From: Pontixanthobacter aquaemixtae
GTDB taxonomy: Bacteria; Pseudomonadota; Alphaproteobacteria; Sphingomonadales; Sphingomonadaceae
Reading direction: 5' to 3'
DNA: 64,000 nucleotides
Assembly: GCF_009827395.1 (NCBI RefSeq)
Contig: NZ_WTYX01000001.1
Coordinates: 1,059,722 to 1,123,721 of the forward strand
Shown here in pieces: positions 8,511 through 17,598 of this stretch; the first letter of the stretch is position 1, and each line of letters starts with the position of its first letter. Below the pieces are notes generated by a model, which was given only the letters and a program-made list of their open reading frames with translations, ran no database searches and was not told the origin of the DNA. A program made the position numbers and the translations under genes.

Positions 8511-9011
8511 TCATCCTCTCCATCTGTGAAATTTGTAAATCGTGGTGAATACGAGCGGTGCGTAAAGACCGGCGAACATCACAACATTTACCACGCCGGT
8601 GTACATATTCCATTGCGCTGGATATTGGCCGGGAGAAGGCTGCGCGCGGAAGAATTCGTTACCCGCTGCAAAATAGGCTGAGATTGCGGGATGGAAAACC
8701 ATCGATGCGATGTACAGCAGTGGCGGCAGAAAGATCATCAAATAGGTGAAATTCAACGCCGTCTGACGCCAAAGGCGCTCGGCATATTCATCCCGCATAA
8801 AGCGCGCCGCAACGGTGAAGAGCAGAATGAGCCAGCCAATATAAAAAACTGTAACGGCAATGGTCGTTATCTCAGTTTCCAGCGCTGTATAGCGCGCGAC
8901 GATCCCGCGAAGCAGAAATCCGTAGAGCGTTCCGACAAGCTGCAGATAGAAACCAACGTCGACCAGAGTGTCGTAGTACTGGAAGCGTGTTTTCTTAATA
9001 GCATTTGGCAT
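8511..9011 (-). CDS. Four-helix membrane protein of unknown function
   Basis: The 166-residue protein has four predicted membrane helices (around LVDVGFYLQLVGTLYGFLL, TIAVTVFYIGWLILLFTV, LMIFLPPLLYIASMVF and VVNVVMFAGLYAPLVF) and short basic ends. No enzymatic motif is visible and I do not recognise the family. It is the first gene of the three-gene unit with the Xre regulator and a second membrane protein. The spacing (1 base to the regulator) suggests coordinated translation. Confidence 0.65.
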   Translation of the reverse strand: MPNAIKKTRFQYYDTLVDVGFYLQLVGTLYGFLLRGIVARYTALETEITTIAVTVFYIGWLILLFTVAARFMRDEYAERLWRQTALNFTYLMIFLPPLLYIASMVFHPAISAYFAAGNEFFRAQPSPGQYPAQWNMYTGVVNVVMFAGLYAPLVFTTIYKFHRWRG

Positions 9012-9095
9012 TGAAGTTCTCTCATTAATGTCGTTGGCTTGGATCAGCGGAAGAGGTGCGTAGGTGCGACCTCTTCCGCGAGAGAAAGTGGCTCA

Positions 9096-9434
9096 TTACG
9101 CTTCTGGATTTTTCGATCCCGAAGCAGCGATACGCACCCGATCACGGTTGGCCATCGCGATCGCAACGTCTGCCATCCGTTCTGCATTGGCGAGCGCGGT
9201 CTGGCGGCATTGCTTGTCCAGCTTGTGGCCGGCAACTCCGCCAATGCCCGAACGGCACATTGTGCGAACCTTGTATTCAATCCGTTCTTCGAGCTGCTGC
9301 TGTCCGGCCTTTGTGGTGAGATCGAGGTCCGAGGTTTCAATGACCGTGCTCGGTGCGGGTTCTGCAGCGCTGGCCATTGCCGGAACTGCGGCAAAAGCGA
9401 TGGCGACGGGGGCGAGAAGAGAGGTGATACGCAT
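9096..9434 (-). CDS. UrcA-family small secreted protein
   Basis: The 112-residue product has a signal peptide (ends near AMASA-AE) and the UrcA-type core: a strand DLDLTTKAGQQQLEERI, then two conserved Cys (MCRSG and KQCRQTAL) and a helical end. UrcA proteins are exported, probably disulfide-bonded, have no known function and are common in Sphingomonadales and Caulobacterales. A good promoter (see 9503-9531) lies upstream. It stands alone between an Xre operon and a TraB/GumN gene. Confidence 0.7.
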   Translation of the reverse strand: MRITSLLAPVAIAFAAVPAMASAAEPAPSTVIETSDLDLTTKAGQQQLEERIEYKVRTMCRSGIGGVAGHKLDKQCRQTALANAERMADVAIAMANRDRVRIAASGSKNPEA

Positions 9435-9469
9435 AATCTGGGTTCCTTAGTGCTGTGTTCGTTTTGTCG

Positions 9470-9564
9470 TGTCAACCTCACTGAATGTCAGGTCGCCTTT
9501 ACTTTATGTAGCGATTCGCTGACAATGTCAACACTACCTGACATAAAGCATGCATTTCATGACA
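9470..9564. promoter_or_regulatory. Cluster of TGTCA/TGACA boxes
   Basis: Six copies of the pentamer TGTCA or its complement TGACA occur within 95 bases (starting at 9470, 9486, 9520, 9526, 9539 and 9560). Two form the palindrome TGACAATGTCA at 9520-9530, which overlaps the likely -35 box of the UrcA gene. The arrangement looks like an operator for a dimeric repressor or activator. Which regulator binds is unknown. Confidence 0.4.
9503..9531 (-). promoter_or_regulatory. Candidate sigma-70-type promoter of the UrcA gene
   Basis: Read on the minus strand: TTGACA (9526-9531), a 17-base spacer and CATAAA (9503-9508). The -35 is a perfect consensus and the -10 is moderate. It lies about 70 bases before the start codon of the UrcA-family gene. 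Confidence 0.5.
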
Positions 9565-9632
9565 TTTACGGATGGCGCACGGGGTTTGGGACGGTGCATT
9601 GACCGTCAATTCCAGCGAAAATTTTTGGAGCT

Positions 9633-10784
9633 TTAGTGAAGCCGTTCGGCAGTAAGGCCGCGCTCGGTCAACATGATCTGCACCGAGTCCTTGCCTTCAA
9701 AATGGCCTGCGCCAACCGCCAACAAGATCGTTCCCGGCTGTTCCAGCCGGTTTTCCAGCCACTCGGCCCAAGCGCGGTTGCGGTCGATCAGCAATACTTT
9801 GTAGATTTCGTCACCCACCGCGTTGCCGCCAAAATCTTCCGCGCTCATTTCGTCAAGTTCGCCCTTGGCCCATAAATGTTCGGTCGCGAACACATCGACT
9901 TCTACCGGGCTGGGGTTCTCTGGATCGGACGAAGACGAATTGGTGGCTTCATTCTGTTCGTTCTGGCCGCCGCTGAACAAGGCGTCGATATTCTCGCCGT
10001 TCCAATCAGTCAGGTCGGCATCGAGTTGGGCAAGCAATCTGTCTTCGTCGATTGCCATCAAGGCGCGCATGACTTCGCCGCTATCTTCGATCGAGCCAAT
10101 CGGTTTGCCGGCTGCCTTGAATTCCGCTTCCAGCACGGTCTCGACACCATACTCGCCTCGCGATCCGTATTGTTCGGACATCGCCAGACCTGCGCTGAGC
10201 ATCGACAGCAGCAGCGGCATGCGGTCGAAGAATGACCGCGGCATGCCCACTTCATCGGCAATGCCCAGCCATTTCTCCCTATTACCGGGGCTGAGCCGTG
10301 AGGAGATTGTCACGCGGTCCTTGCGCATCACTTCGCTCATCAGCGCCGCCATAAATCTGCCCAGGTCTTCCGCGCTGTCGTCATCGCTGGTTTCGACGAC
10401 CAGTTCGTCAACTTCCTCGACGATGGCGTTGAATTCATCGCTGCGCCAGCGGAAGCCCTCGGGCAGAATGTGAAACGTCCCGAACATGTAAATCGTTGTG
10501 TCTTCGTCCGACAATTTCCAGATCGCCGGTGTCGGTTCGTAATCTTGCGTGAAAGGTACAGGCTCGGGCAGGTCAGCACGGCGGCGTGAGGGCAGAGACG
10601 GGGGCGCATTCTCCCGCCGCGCTTCGACGGTTTTGACCTTTTGCTTGTGCGACGCAGTTGTATTGCCAGCCGATACCGTGCGTTTATTCGTGCAATCGGG
10701 CTGATCGCAAGGGGTTTCCTGAGCAGCCAATGGGGTAGCCACAAGAGCGGCGAAGAGAGCAAAACAGGAAGCCAGTGTTTTCAT
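9633..10784 (-). CDS. TraB/GumN-family secreted protein (copy 3)
   Basis: The 383-residue protein has a signal peptide (ends near PLAAQ), a basic Pro/Ser-rich linker with two Cys, and a TraB/GumN domain. The motifs GTFHILP, VVETSDD and GAGHFEG again supply the paired GxxH and Glu of the family. It is longer than the other two copies mainly because of the linker and a polar insert rich in Asn, Ser and Glu about 90 residues before the end. The start is set at the ATG that begins the signal peptide; the frame extends 133 residues further upstream but that part is antisense to glyQ. It faces glyQ divergently. Confidence 0.8.
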   Translation of the reverse strand: MKTLASCFALFAALVATPLAAQETPCDQPDCTNKRTVSAGNTTASHKQKVKTVEARRENAPPSLPSRRRADLPEPVPFTQDYEPTPAIWKLSDEDTTIYMFGTFHILPEGFRWRSDEFNAIVEEVDELVVETSDDDSAEDLGRFMAALMSEVMRKDRVTISSRLSPGNREKWLGIADEVGMPRSFFDRMPLLLSMLSAGLAMSEQYGSRGEYGVETVLEAEFKAAGKPIGSIEDSGEVMRALMAIDEDRLLAQLDADLTDWNGENIDALFSGGQNEQNEATNSSSSDPENPSPVEVDVFATEHLWAKGELDEMSAEDFGGNAVGDEIYKVLLIDRNRAWAEWLENRLEQPGTILLAVGAGHFEGKDSVQIMLTERGLTAERLH

Positions 10785-10975
10785 AGTCGAGTCCGCAAGA
10801 CGGGGCAAACTGCCCAAATGTTGACCTACAGCACTGAATTTCCACCTGTCTGTCAACTCAACTTGCGCAGTTTTTTGATCCGCTTGGTCGATAAATGTCC
10901 CAAAGCCGTCCAAATCCTGCTCAAATCGGTCCGGGCGGCATTGACGCGTTTGGGGGCATCGGTCAAAGCCGCGCC

Positions 10976-11899
10976 ATGGCGACGAAAGCTCCTCCTGTGC
11001 CGACGCGAAATCCGGCAAAATCGTTTCAGGATATGATCCTTGCGCTGCATGATTTCTGGGCGGCGAATGGCTGCCTGATCCTGCAGCCCTATGACATGCG
11101 TATGGGTGCGGGGACATTCCATACCGCCACGACGCTACGCGCGCTTGGGCCAGAGCCGTGGAATGCGGCCTTTGTGCAGCCATGCCGCCGACCGACCGAT
11201 GGGCGCTATGGCGAAAACCCGAACCGGCTGCAGCATTATTACCAATATCAGGTGATCCTGAAACCCAGCCCGCCCGACATTCAGGAGCTCTATCTCGAGA
11301 GTCTCCGAGTGATCGGCATTGATCCGCTCAAGCACGATATCCGCTTTGTCGAGGATGACTGGGAAAGCCCGACTTTGGGCGCATGGGGCCTTGGCTGGGA
11401 AGTCTGGTGCGACGGGATGGAAGTCACCCAGTTCACTTATTTCCAGCAAATGGGCGGATTCGACTGCAAGCCGGTCGCTGGCGAACTGACATACGGGCTG
11501 GAGCGGCTCGCCATGTATATCCAGGGCGTCGACAATGTGTACGATCTCGATTTCAACGGGCAGGGCGTCAGCTATGGCGAAGTGTTTCTCGAGAACGAGA
11601 AGCAAATGTCCAAATGGAACTTCGAAGTCGCCGACACCGATGCCCTGTTCGACCTGTTCAACAAGGCAGAGGCAGAGTGCAAAAACTGCCTCGCCAATGA
11701 AGTGCCCATCGCGGCCTATGAACAAGCGGTCGAGGCGAGCCACATCTTCAACCTGCTGCAGGCGCGCGGCGTTATCAGCGTGCAAGAACGCGCAAGCTAT
11801 ATGGCCCGCGTCCGCGACTTGGCGCGCGGATCTTGCGAGGCGCATATGGCGAAAGAAGCCGCTGGCTGGGCGGAAAAATATCCGGAGTGGTCACAATGA
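10976..11899 (+). CDS. glyQ: Glycine--tRNA ligase alpha subunit
   Basis: The 307-residue alpha chain of the heterotetrameric glycyl-tRNA synthetase forms the class II catalytic core. It contains the family blocks [34 protein letters not shown] and [18 protein letters not shown]. The start is the ATG of MATKAPPVP; the 27-residue longer frame is not conserved-like. Its TGA stop overlaps the glyS ATG by four bases, giving translational coupling and equal subunit supply. Confidence 0.97.
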   Translation: MATKAPPVPTRNPAKSFQDMILALHDFWAANGCLILQPYDMRMGAGTFHTATTLRALGPEPWNAAFVQPCRRPTDGRYGENPNRLQHYYQYQVILKPSPPDIQELYLESLRVIGIDPLKHDIRFVEDDWESPTLGAWGLGWEVWCDGMEVTQFTYFQQMGGFDCKPVAGELTYGLERLAMYIQGVDNVYDLDFNGQGVSYGEVFLENEKQMSKWNFEVADTDALFDLFNKAEAECKNCLANEVPIAAYEQAVEASHIFNLLQARGVISVQERASYMARVRDLARGSCEAHMAKEAAGWAEKYPEWSQ

Positions 11900-14040
11900 A
11901 CGACTTCCTCCTAGAGCTGCGCAGCGAAGAAATCCCCGCCCGTATGCAGAAGGGCGCGCGGGCTGAATTGGAAAAGCTGTTCCGCCGCGAAATGGAAGCT
12001 GCCGGTGTCGCGCCGGGCGAACTCACCATCTGGTCCACACCGCGCCGACTGGCGCTGATTGCACGTGATCTGCCTGCCGAGACCGAGGCGGTCAGCGAAG
12101 AGGCAAAGGGTCCGCCAGAGGGTGCGCCCGATCAGGCGGTTGACGGGTTTTGCCGCAAGAACAATGTTACCCGCGATCAGCTTGAAGTGCGCGATGTCAA
12201 AGGGCGCCCGACCTATTTTGCGGTGATCAACACGCCGGGAAGAGCGGTGAAAGACGTGCTCGCCGATGCGATCCCGGCGATTATCCGCGACTTCAGCTGG
12301 CCCAAATCGCAGCGTTGGGGCGCGGCATCGATCACCACCGAAAGCCTGCGCTGGGTTCGCCCGCTATCGGGCATCGTTGCGCTGTTCGGCGATGAAGTGG
12401 TTGAGTGCGAGGTGCATGGTAGCGCTGCTGGTGCAACCACGCGCGGCCACCGTTTCCATCACTCGGGCGAAATCTCCATCGGCAATGTCGATGATTATGC
12501 CGGCAAGCTGCGCGCGGCGCATGTGATCGTCGATCACGAAGAACGGCAAGATATGATCCGCGACGGCGCTAAGAAGGCCGCTGCCGATGCCGGGCTCGAT
12601 CTGGTTGAGGATGAAGGTCTGGTCGTGGAAAATGCCGGTCTGACCGAATGGCCGGTGCCGCTGCTCGGCCGGTTTGAGGATGACTTCCTCGAAGTTCCGC
12701 CTGAAACCATCCAGCTCACCGCGCGCGTAAACCAGAAATACTTCGTGTGCGAGAAGGACGGCACGCTGGCCAACGCCTTCATCTGCACCGCCAATATCGA
12801 TGCGGTCGATCCGGCGGTGGTGGTGGATGGCAACCGGAAGGTGCTCGCCGCGCGTTTGTCCGATGCAAAATTCTTCTGGGATGTGGACCGGAAGAAGTCG
12901 CTGGCAGAGCATGCCAAGGGGCTGGAACGGATTACTTTCCACGAGAAGCTGGGCACGGTTGCCGACAAGGTCGAACGCGTTGCCAAGCTGGCGCGGTGGT
13001 TGGTCGAGCAAGAGATCGTCACCCCAGCGAAGGCTGGGGTCGTTGCCAATGATGGCGCTTCGTCGAAAGCGATCCCAGCCTCCGCTGGGATGAGGAAAGA
13101 GGAACTGGCCGACCAAGCCGAACAGGCGGCACGCCTATGCAAAGCCGATCTTGTCACCGAAATGGTCGGGGAATTCCCCGAACTGCAAGGGCTGATGGGC
13201 GGTTACTACGCCCGCGCCGAGGGACTGGACGATGCGGTGGCCGATGCAATTCGCGACCATTACAAACCGGTTGGGCAGGGCGATGATGTGCCCACAGCAC
13301 CGGTGACGGTGGCGGTGAGTTTGGCGGATAAGCTGGATACGCTGGTCGGGTTCTTTCAAATCGATGAAAAACCTACCGGTTCCAAGGATCCTTTCGCGCT
13401 TCGCCGCGCGGCGATCGGCATTCTCAGCTTGATCCTCACGAATGACATTCGCGCCACAATGCGAACATTGATTACCGCGGCTGCACACGAAGGTGGTAGC
13501 GCAGATGCGGGGCGTCCGGTTGCAGGGTTCCTTATCGACCGGCTCAAAGTCCAACAGCGTGACGCCGGTATTCGACATGACATGCTGGACGCAGTTTTCG
13601 CTTTGGAAACTGACGGGGATACTGTCCGGGTCGTGCGCCAGACCCAAGCCTTGCAGGACTTTGTCGAAACCGAAAACGGTACCAACCTTCTCGCCGGCTA
13701 CAAACGTGCGGCGAATATTCTGAAGAAGGAAGACTGGGCAAAGCAGGAATCAACCGGGGGCAAGAACAATTCTGTGTCCTACTCGCCCGAAAATGCCGAA
13801 AAGGCCTTGATCGACGCGCTCAATACCGCGGAGCCCAAAGCCTCTGCCGCTATCGGGAACGAAGATTTTGGCGAAGCGATGGCGGCGCTTGCGTCGCTTC
13901 GCGCGCCGATTGACGCATTTTTTGAAGAGGTAACGGTGAATGACGAGGACGAAGGCAAACGCGCAGCGCGGCTCGATCTGCTTTTGCGGTTTCGCAACGC
14001 CGTTCACCAGGTCGCCGATTTCTCGAAAATCGAGGGGTAA
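11896..14040 (+). CDS. glyS: Glycine--tRNA ligase beta subunit with an inserted repeat
   Basis: The 714-residue beta chain begins with the family start [15 protein letters not shown] and contains the tRNA synthetase beta-subunit region (RFHH, KSQRWG, NQKYFV) and a C-terminal anticodon-binding DALR-like part. It is slightly longer than most GlyS (about 690 residues). The extra length lies at about residues 375-402, where two palindromic DNA repeat units are read in frame (see 13021-13091). The start overlaps the glyQ stop (ATGA). Confidence 0.96.
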   Translation: MNDFLLELRSEEIPARMQKGARAELEKLFRREMEAAGVAPGELTIWSTPRRLALIARDLPAETEAVSEEAKGPPEGAPDQAVDGFCRKNNVTRDQLEVRDVKGRPTYFAVINTPGRAVKDVLADAIPAIIRDFSWPKSQRWGAASITTESLRWVRPLSGIVALFGDEVVECEVHGSAAGATTRGHRFHHSGEISIGNVDDYAGKLRAAHVIVDHEERQDMIRDGAKKAAADAGLDLVEDEGLVVENAGLTEWPVPLLGRFEDDFLEVPPETIQLTARVNQKYFVCEKDGTLANAFICTANIDAVDPAVVVDGNRKVLAARLSDAKFFWDVDRKKSLAEHAKGLERITFHEKLGTVADKVERVAKLARWLVEQEIVTPAKAGVVANDGASSKAIPASAGMRKEELADQAEQAARLCKADLVTEMVGEFPELQGLMGGYYARAEGLDDAVADAIRDHYKPVGQGDDVPTAPVTVAVSLADKLDTLVGFFQIDEKPTGSKDPFALRRAAIGILSLILTNDIRATMRTLITAAAHEGGSADAGRPVAGFLIDRLKVQQRDAGIRHDMLDAVFALETDGDTVRVVRQTQALQDFVETENGTNLLAGYKRAANILKKEDWAKQESTGGKNNSVSYSPENAEKALIDALNTAEPKASAAIGNEDFGEAMAALASLRAPIDAFFEEVTVNDEDEGKRAARLDLLLRFRNAVHQVADFSKIEG
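13021..13091. repeat. Palindromic repeat pair inserted in frame inside glyS
   Basis: Two hairpins with nearly the same stem occur 31 bases apart: ACCCCAGC-gaag-GCTGGGGT at 13021-13040 and ATCCCAGC-ctcc-GCTGGGAT at 13072-13091. The stems share CCCAGC/GCTGGG. This form (CCCAGCGAAGGCTGGG) matches a class of repeats usually found between genes in Sphingomonadales. Here it is translated as VTPAKAG and IPASAG units within GlyS without breaking the frame. Confidence 0.8.
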
Positions 14041-14057
14041 GTTTTTTCCCTCTGTAC

Positions 14058-14077
14058 TGTGGTCCATGTGGTCCATG
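14058..14077. repeat. Short tandem repeat before ppdK
   Basis: The 9-mer TGTGGTCCA is present twice in direct tandem, followed by TG, in the 75-base gap between glyS and ppdK. It is probably slippage-type sequence and has no evident function. Confidence 0.5.
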
Positions 14078-14115
14078 TCTCTGGGTGAATCCCGGGAAAA
14101 TAGGAGCTTAGCGAA

Positions 14116-16785
14116 GTGACATCAGTCTACACATTCGGCGGCAAAACGGACTATGCGGACCCGCGCCAGAAGGACAAGACGGTCACTGGCGGTAAAGGCG
14201 CCAACCTTGCCGAAATGGCCGAGATCGGCTTGCCCGTTCCTCCTGGCTTCACGATCACCACCGACGAATGCGTAAAGTACCTCGCGGGCGAGACAGGCTT
14301 TTCTGACGCACTGCGCGATAATGTCGCTGGCGCGCTCAAACATATCGAAGAAACGGTTGGTAAGTCATTGGGCAACAATGACGATCCACTGCTGGTGTCG
14401 GTACGTTCCGGCGCGCGGGTCTCGATGCCGGGCATGATGGATACGGTTCTCAACCTTGGCCTCAATGACGCCACGGTGCAGGGCCTCGCCAAGACCTCCG
14501 GCGATGAACGCTTTGCCTGGGATAGCTATCGCCGGTTCATCCAGATGTATTCTGACGTGGTGCTGGGTGTGGACCATGGCCTGTTTGAAGAAGCACTGGA
14601 AATCGCCAAGGAAGACAAGGGCTTCTACAACGATACGGAAATGGAAGCTGAAGACTGGCAGACGCTGGTCGCCGAATACCAATCCATCGTACAGGATGAA
14701 CTTGGCAAGCCATTCCCCCAGGATGTGAGCGAACAGCTGTGGGGTGCCATCGCCGCTGTGTTCGACAGCTGGGACAGCGATCGCGCGAAAGTATACCGCC
14801 GCCTCAATGACATACCGGGGGGATGGGGCACTGCCGTCAATGTGCAGGCGATGGTATTCGGCAATATGGGCGACACATCAGCCACCGGCGTGGCATTCAC
14901 CCGCGATCCGGCGACTGGCGAGAAAGCCTATTACGGCGAATGGCTGGTCAATGCGCAGGGCGAGGATGTCGTCGCCGGCATCCGTACACCGCAATATCTG
15001 ACCAAAGCGGCGCGAGAGAAAGCCAACGCCAAACCGATGAGCATGGAAGAAGCCATGCCCGAGGCATATGGCGAGTTGGCAGCGGTGTTTGAGCTGCTCG
15101 AGAAGCACTATCGCGACATGCAGGATATCGAGTTCACCGTGCAGGACGGCAAGCTGTGGATGCTGCAAACCCGTTCGGGCAAACGCACTGCCAAGGCCGC
15201 GCTCAAAATGGCGGTCGATATGGCGGGCGAGAACCTGATCGACGAGAAAGAAGCGATTCTGCGCGTCGATCCGATGGCTCTGGACCAGCTGCTCCACCCG
15301 ACACTCGATCCCAAAGCGCATCGCGACATTCTGACAACCGGCCTACCCGCATCACCGGGTGCGGCATCGGGCACAATTGTGCTCGATGCCGACAAGGCAG
15401 AGCAGCTTTCCAATGCCGGAGAGAAAGTCATCCTCGTCCGGGTCGAAACCAGCCCCGAAGACATCCACGGCATGCACGCGGCGCAGGGTATCCTAACCGC
15501 GCGTGGCGGCATGACCAGCCATGCGGCGGTGGTTGCACGCGGGATGGGCCGGCCGTGCGTTTCAGGGGCCTCGGCAGTCTCGATCGATATGACGTCAAGA
15601 AGTCTCCGTATCGGAAATCGTGAGTTAAAAGAAGGCGATACGCTCACTCTCGATGGTGCGACCGGCCAGGTCATGGCGGGCGAAGTCCGCACGATCGAGC
15701 CCGAAATGGCGGGCGATTTCGGCACTTTGATGGAATGGGCCGACAAGCATCGCCGGATGCGCGTGCGGACCAATGCGGAAACACCCGCCGATTGCCGTAT
15801 GGCGCGCCAGTTTGGTGCAGAAGGTATCGGCCTGTGCCGGACCGAGCATATGTTCTTCGATGCCAACCGCATCACCGCGGTGCGCGAAATGATCCTTGCC
15901 GAAGCGGAGGCCGGTCGCCGCGATGCGCTGGCCAAGCTGCTACCGGAGCAACGCGCTGACTTTAAAGAGATATTCGAGGTTATGGCAGGCCTGCCATGCA
16001 CCATCCGCCTGCTCGATCCGCCGCTGCACGAATTCCTGCCGCATGGTGATGCGGAGTTTCAAGCATTGGCCGAAGTCTCCGGCTTTGGTGTCGACCATCT
16101 GAAGCGTCGTGCGGGCGAATTGCACGAGTTTAACCCGATGCTGGGCCATCGCGGGTGCCGTTTGGGCATCACCTACCCCGAAATCTACGAAATGCAGGCA
16201 CGCGCCATTTTCGAAGCCGCCTGCGAAGTTGCAAAGGAATCGGGCGAGGCGCCAATCCCTGAAGTCATGGTTCCGCTGGTGGCGACGAAACGCGAACTGG
16301 AGATCCTGCGCGCTTTGATCGACCGTACCGCGCAAGCTGTGTTTGCAGAGCAGGGCACCGATATCGACTATCTGGTCGGCACTATGATCGAACTGCCGCG
16401 TGCCGCTCTCATGGCGGGGGAAATCGCCGACGAGGCGCGGTTCTTCTCCTTCGGAACCAACGATTTGACCCAGACCACTCTGGGCGTTTCACGCGACGAT
16501 TCCGCGCGTTTCCTTGCGCCTTACACCGATCAGGGCATTTTCGACCGCGATCCGTTTGTCAGCCTTGATGTGGAAGGTGTCGGCCAATTGGTTGAAATGG
16601 CCGCTGAACGCGGGCGCGCCACACGCGGCGATATCAAGCTGGGCATTTGCGGCGAACATGGCGGCGATCCGGCCAGCATCGGCTTCTGCGAAAAGGTCGG
16701 GCTCGACTATGTCAGCGCATCACCATACCGCGTCCCGATCGCTCGACTGGCCGCCGCACAGAGTTCTCTGCGGAGCGACGGGTAA
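14116..16785 (+). CDS. ppdK: Pyruvate, phosphate dikinase
   Basis: The 889-residue enzyme interconverts pyruvate, ATP and phosphate with phosphoenolpyruvate, AMP and pyrophosphate. It has the three expected domains: an N-terminal ATP-grasp-like domain (GGKGANLAEM), a central phosphohistidine domain with the catalytic His in GGMTSHAAVVARGMG, and a C-terminal TIM barrel with the RTEHMF and GICGEHGGDP (active Cys) motifs. It starts with GTG, with a GGAG box about 9 bases upstream. It is co-directional with glyQS but separated by 75 bases. Confidence 0.97.
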   Translation: MTSVYTFGGKTDYADPRQKDKTVTGGKGANLAEMAEIGLPVPPGFTITTDECVKYLAGETGFSDALRDNVAGALKHIEETVGKSLGNNDDPLLVSVRSGARVSMPGMMDTVLNLGLNDATVQGLAKTSGDERFAWDSYRRFIQMYSDVVLGVDHGLFEEALEIAKEDKGFYNDTEMEAEDWQTLVAEYQSIVQDELGKPFPQDVSEQLWGAIAAVFDSWDSDRAKVYRRLNDIPGGWGTAVNVQAMVFGNMGDTSATGVAFTRDPATGEKAYYGEWLVNAQGEDVVAGIRTPQYLTKAAREKANAKPMSMEEAMPEAYGELAAVFELLEKHYRDMQDIEFTVQDGKLWMLQTRSGKRTAKAALKMAVDMAGENLIDEKEAILRVDPMALDQLLHPTLDPKAHRDILTTGLPASPGAASGTIVLDADKAEQLSNAGEKVILVRVETSPEDIHGMHAAQGILTARGGMTSHAAVVARGMGRPCVSGASAVSIDMTSRSLRIGNRELKEGDTLTLDGATGQVMAGEVRTIEPEMAGDFGTLMEWADKHRRMRVRTNAETPADCRMARQFGAEGIGLCRTEHMFFDANRITAVREMILAEAEAGRRDALAKLLPEQRADFKEIFEVMAGLPCTIRLLDPPLHEFLPHGDAEFQALAEVSGFGVDHLKRRAGELHEFNPMLGHRGCRLGITYPEIYEMQARAIFEAACEVAKESGEAPIPEVMVPLVATKRELEILRALIDRTAQAVFAEQGTDIDYLVGTMIELPRAALMAGEIADEARFFSFGTNDLTQTTLGVSRDDSARFLAPYTDQGIFDRDPFVSLDVEGVGQLVEMAAERGRATRGDIKLGICGEHGGDPASIGFCEKVGLDYVSASPYRVPIARLAAAQSSLRSDG

Positions 16786-16789
16786 ACCC

Positions 16790-17545
16790 CTATTTCCAAG
16801 CCGTTAGAGTCATCATTTCAAAGTTTTCGGTAACTTTTCCGTCCTCATCACGCAGCGTGTCAAAAGCCTCCTGAGCTCGCGAGAGCCATTGCCGGCCAAG
16901 CGCTGGTGACGGCTTCTCCAAAGAGGCGGTGAGCCCATGATCGCGCAAATCGCTCACCAGCTGGCCGAGCGAGCGATACCGGACCGACAAAGTGTGGCTG
17001 TCGACCACTTGTCTGCCAAATCCGGCGCGTTGCAGCAAAGCGGAGGACGATGCGCTATCGATCATCGGATGAATGCGCGGGGCAGGCCTTTCGCCATCTG
17101 CTGCCAAGGCAATGTTGCGCAAAGAGGACAGGCTTCCGGCACCCGGAAAGGCTGCAATAAACACACCGCCTTCGGCCAAAGTGGCACGGGCATGGATCAG
17201 CGCCCCGGGCAGGTCATTGACCATGCCAAGGCCCATCAAATGCACGATGAGATCGAAGCGACTTCCTGCGGGCGCTGGCAACTCTTCGTTGAAATGGCCA
17301 AGCTGTCCTACAGCGATGTCAGCGCCTAGATCGGAGAGCGCCGTCGCCACCGAATCCGACCAGTCGCCAACCACCAACGCCCGTTGGGGTTGAAGCTGCA
17401 TGAAACCAACCCGCTCGATCACGTCGCCGGTGAGATCATCGAGGAGGAAGGAGGAGCTGTTATCGCATTTGTACCGCGCCCTCGCACGGCCCCATTTGGC
17501 CGCACAGCGATTGCGGGAGAATATGGCGGGAGGCGCTTTGTTCAT
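16790..17545 (-). CDS. SAM-dependent methyltransferase, BioC/NDUFAF5-like
   Basis: The 251-residue protein resembles the NDUFAF5/BioC-like class I methyltransferases. The glycine motif is degenerate (RALVVGDWSD), followed by FDLIVHLMGLGMVNDLPG and the later GGVFIAAFPGAGSL. The weak motif I suggests a divergent, perhaps arginine-hydroxylase-like or non-methylating, function such as complex I assembly; this is inference. The start is set at MNKAPPAIF, since the longer frame overlaps the comF gene start. It is divergent from comF, an arrangement often seen in alphaproteobacteria. Confidence 0.75.
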   Translation of the reverse strand: MNKAPPAIFSRNRCAAKWGRARARYKCDNSSSFLLDDLTGDVIERVGFMQLQPQRALVVGDWSDSVATALSDLGADIAVGQLGHFNEELPAPAGSRFDLIVHLMGLGMVNDLPGALIHARATLAEGGVFIAAFPGAGSLSSLRNIALAADGERPAPRIHPMIDSASSSALLQRAGFGRQVVDSHTLSVRYRSLGQLVSDLRDHGLTASLEKPSPALGRQWLSRAQEAFDTLRDEDGKVTENFEMMTLTAWK

Positions 17546-17598
17546 CGCCGCTCCGTGCCGCGCTTGCGTGAAAATCGCAAGCAGGACAGAATGATCGG

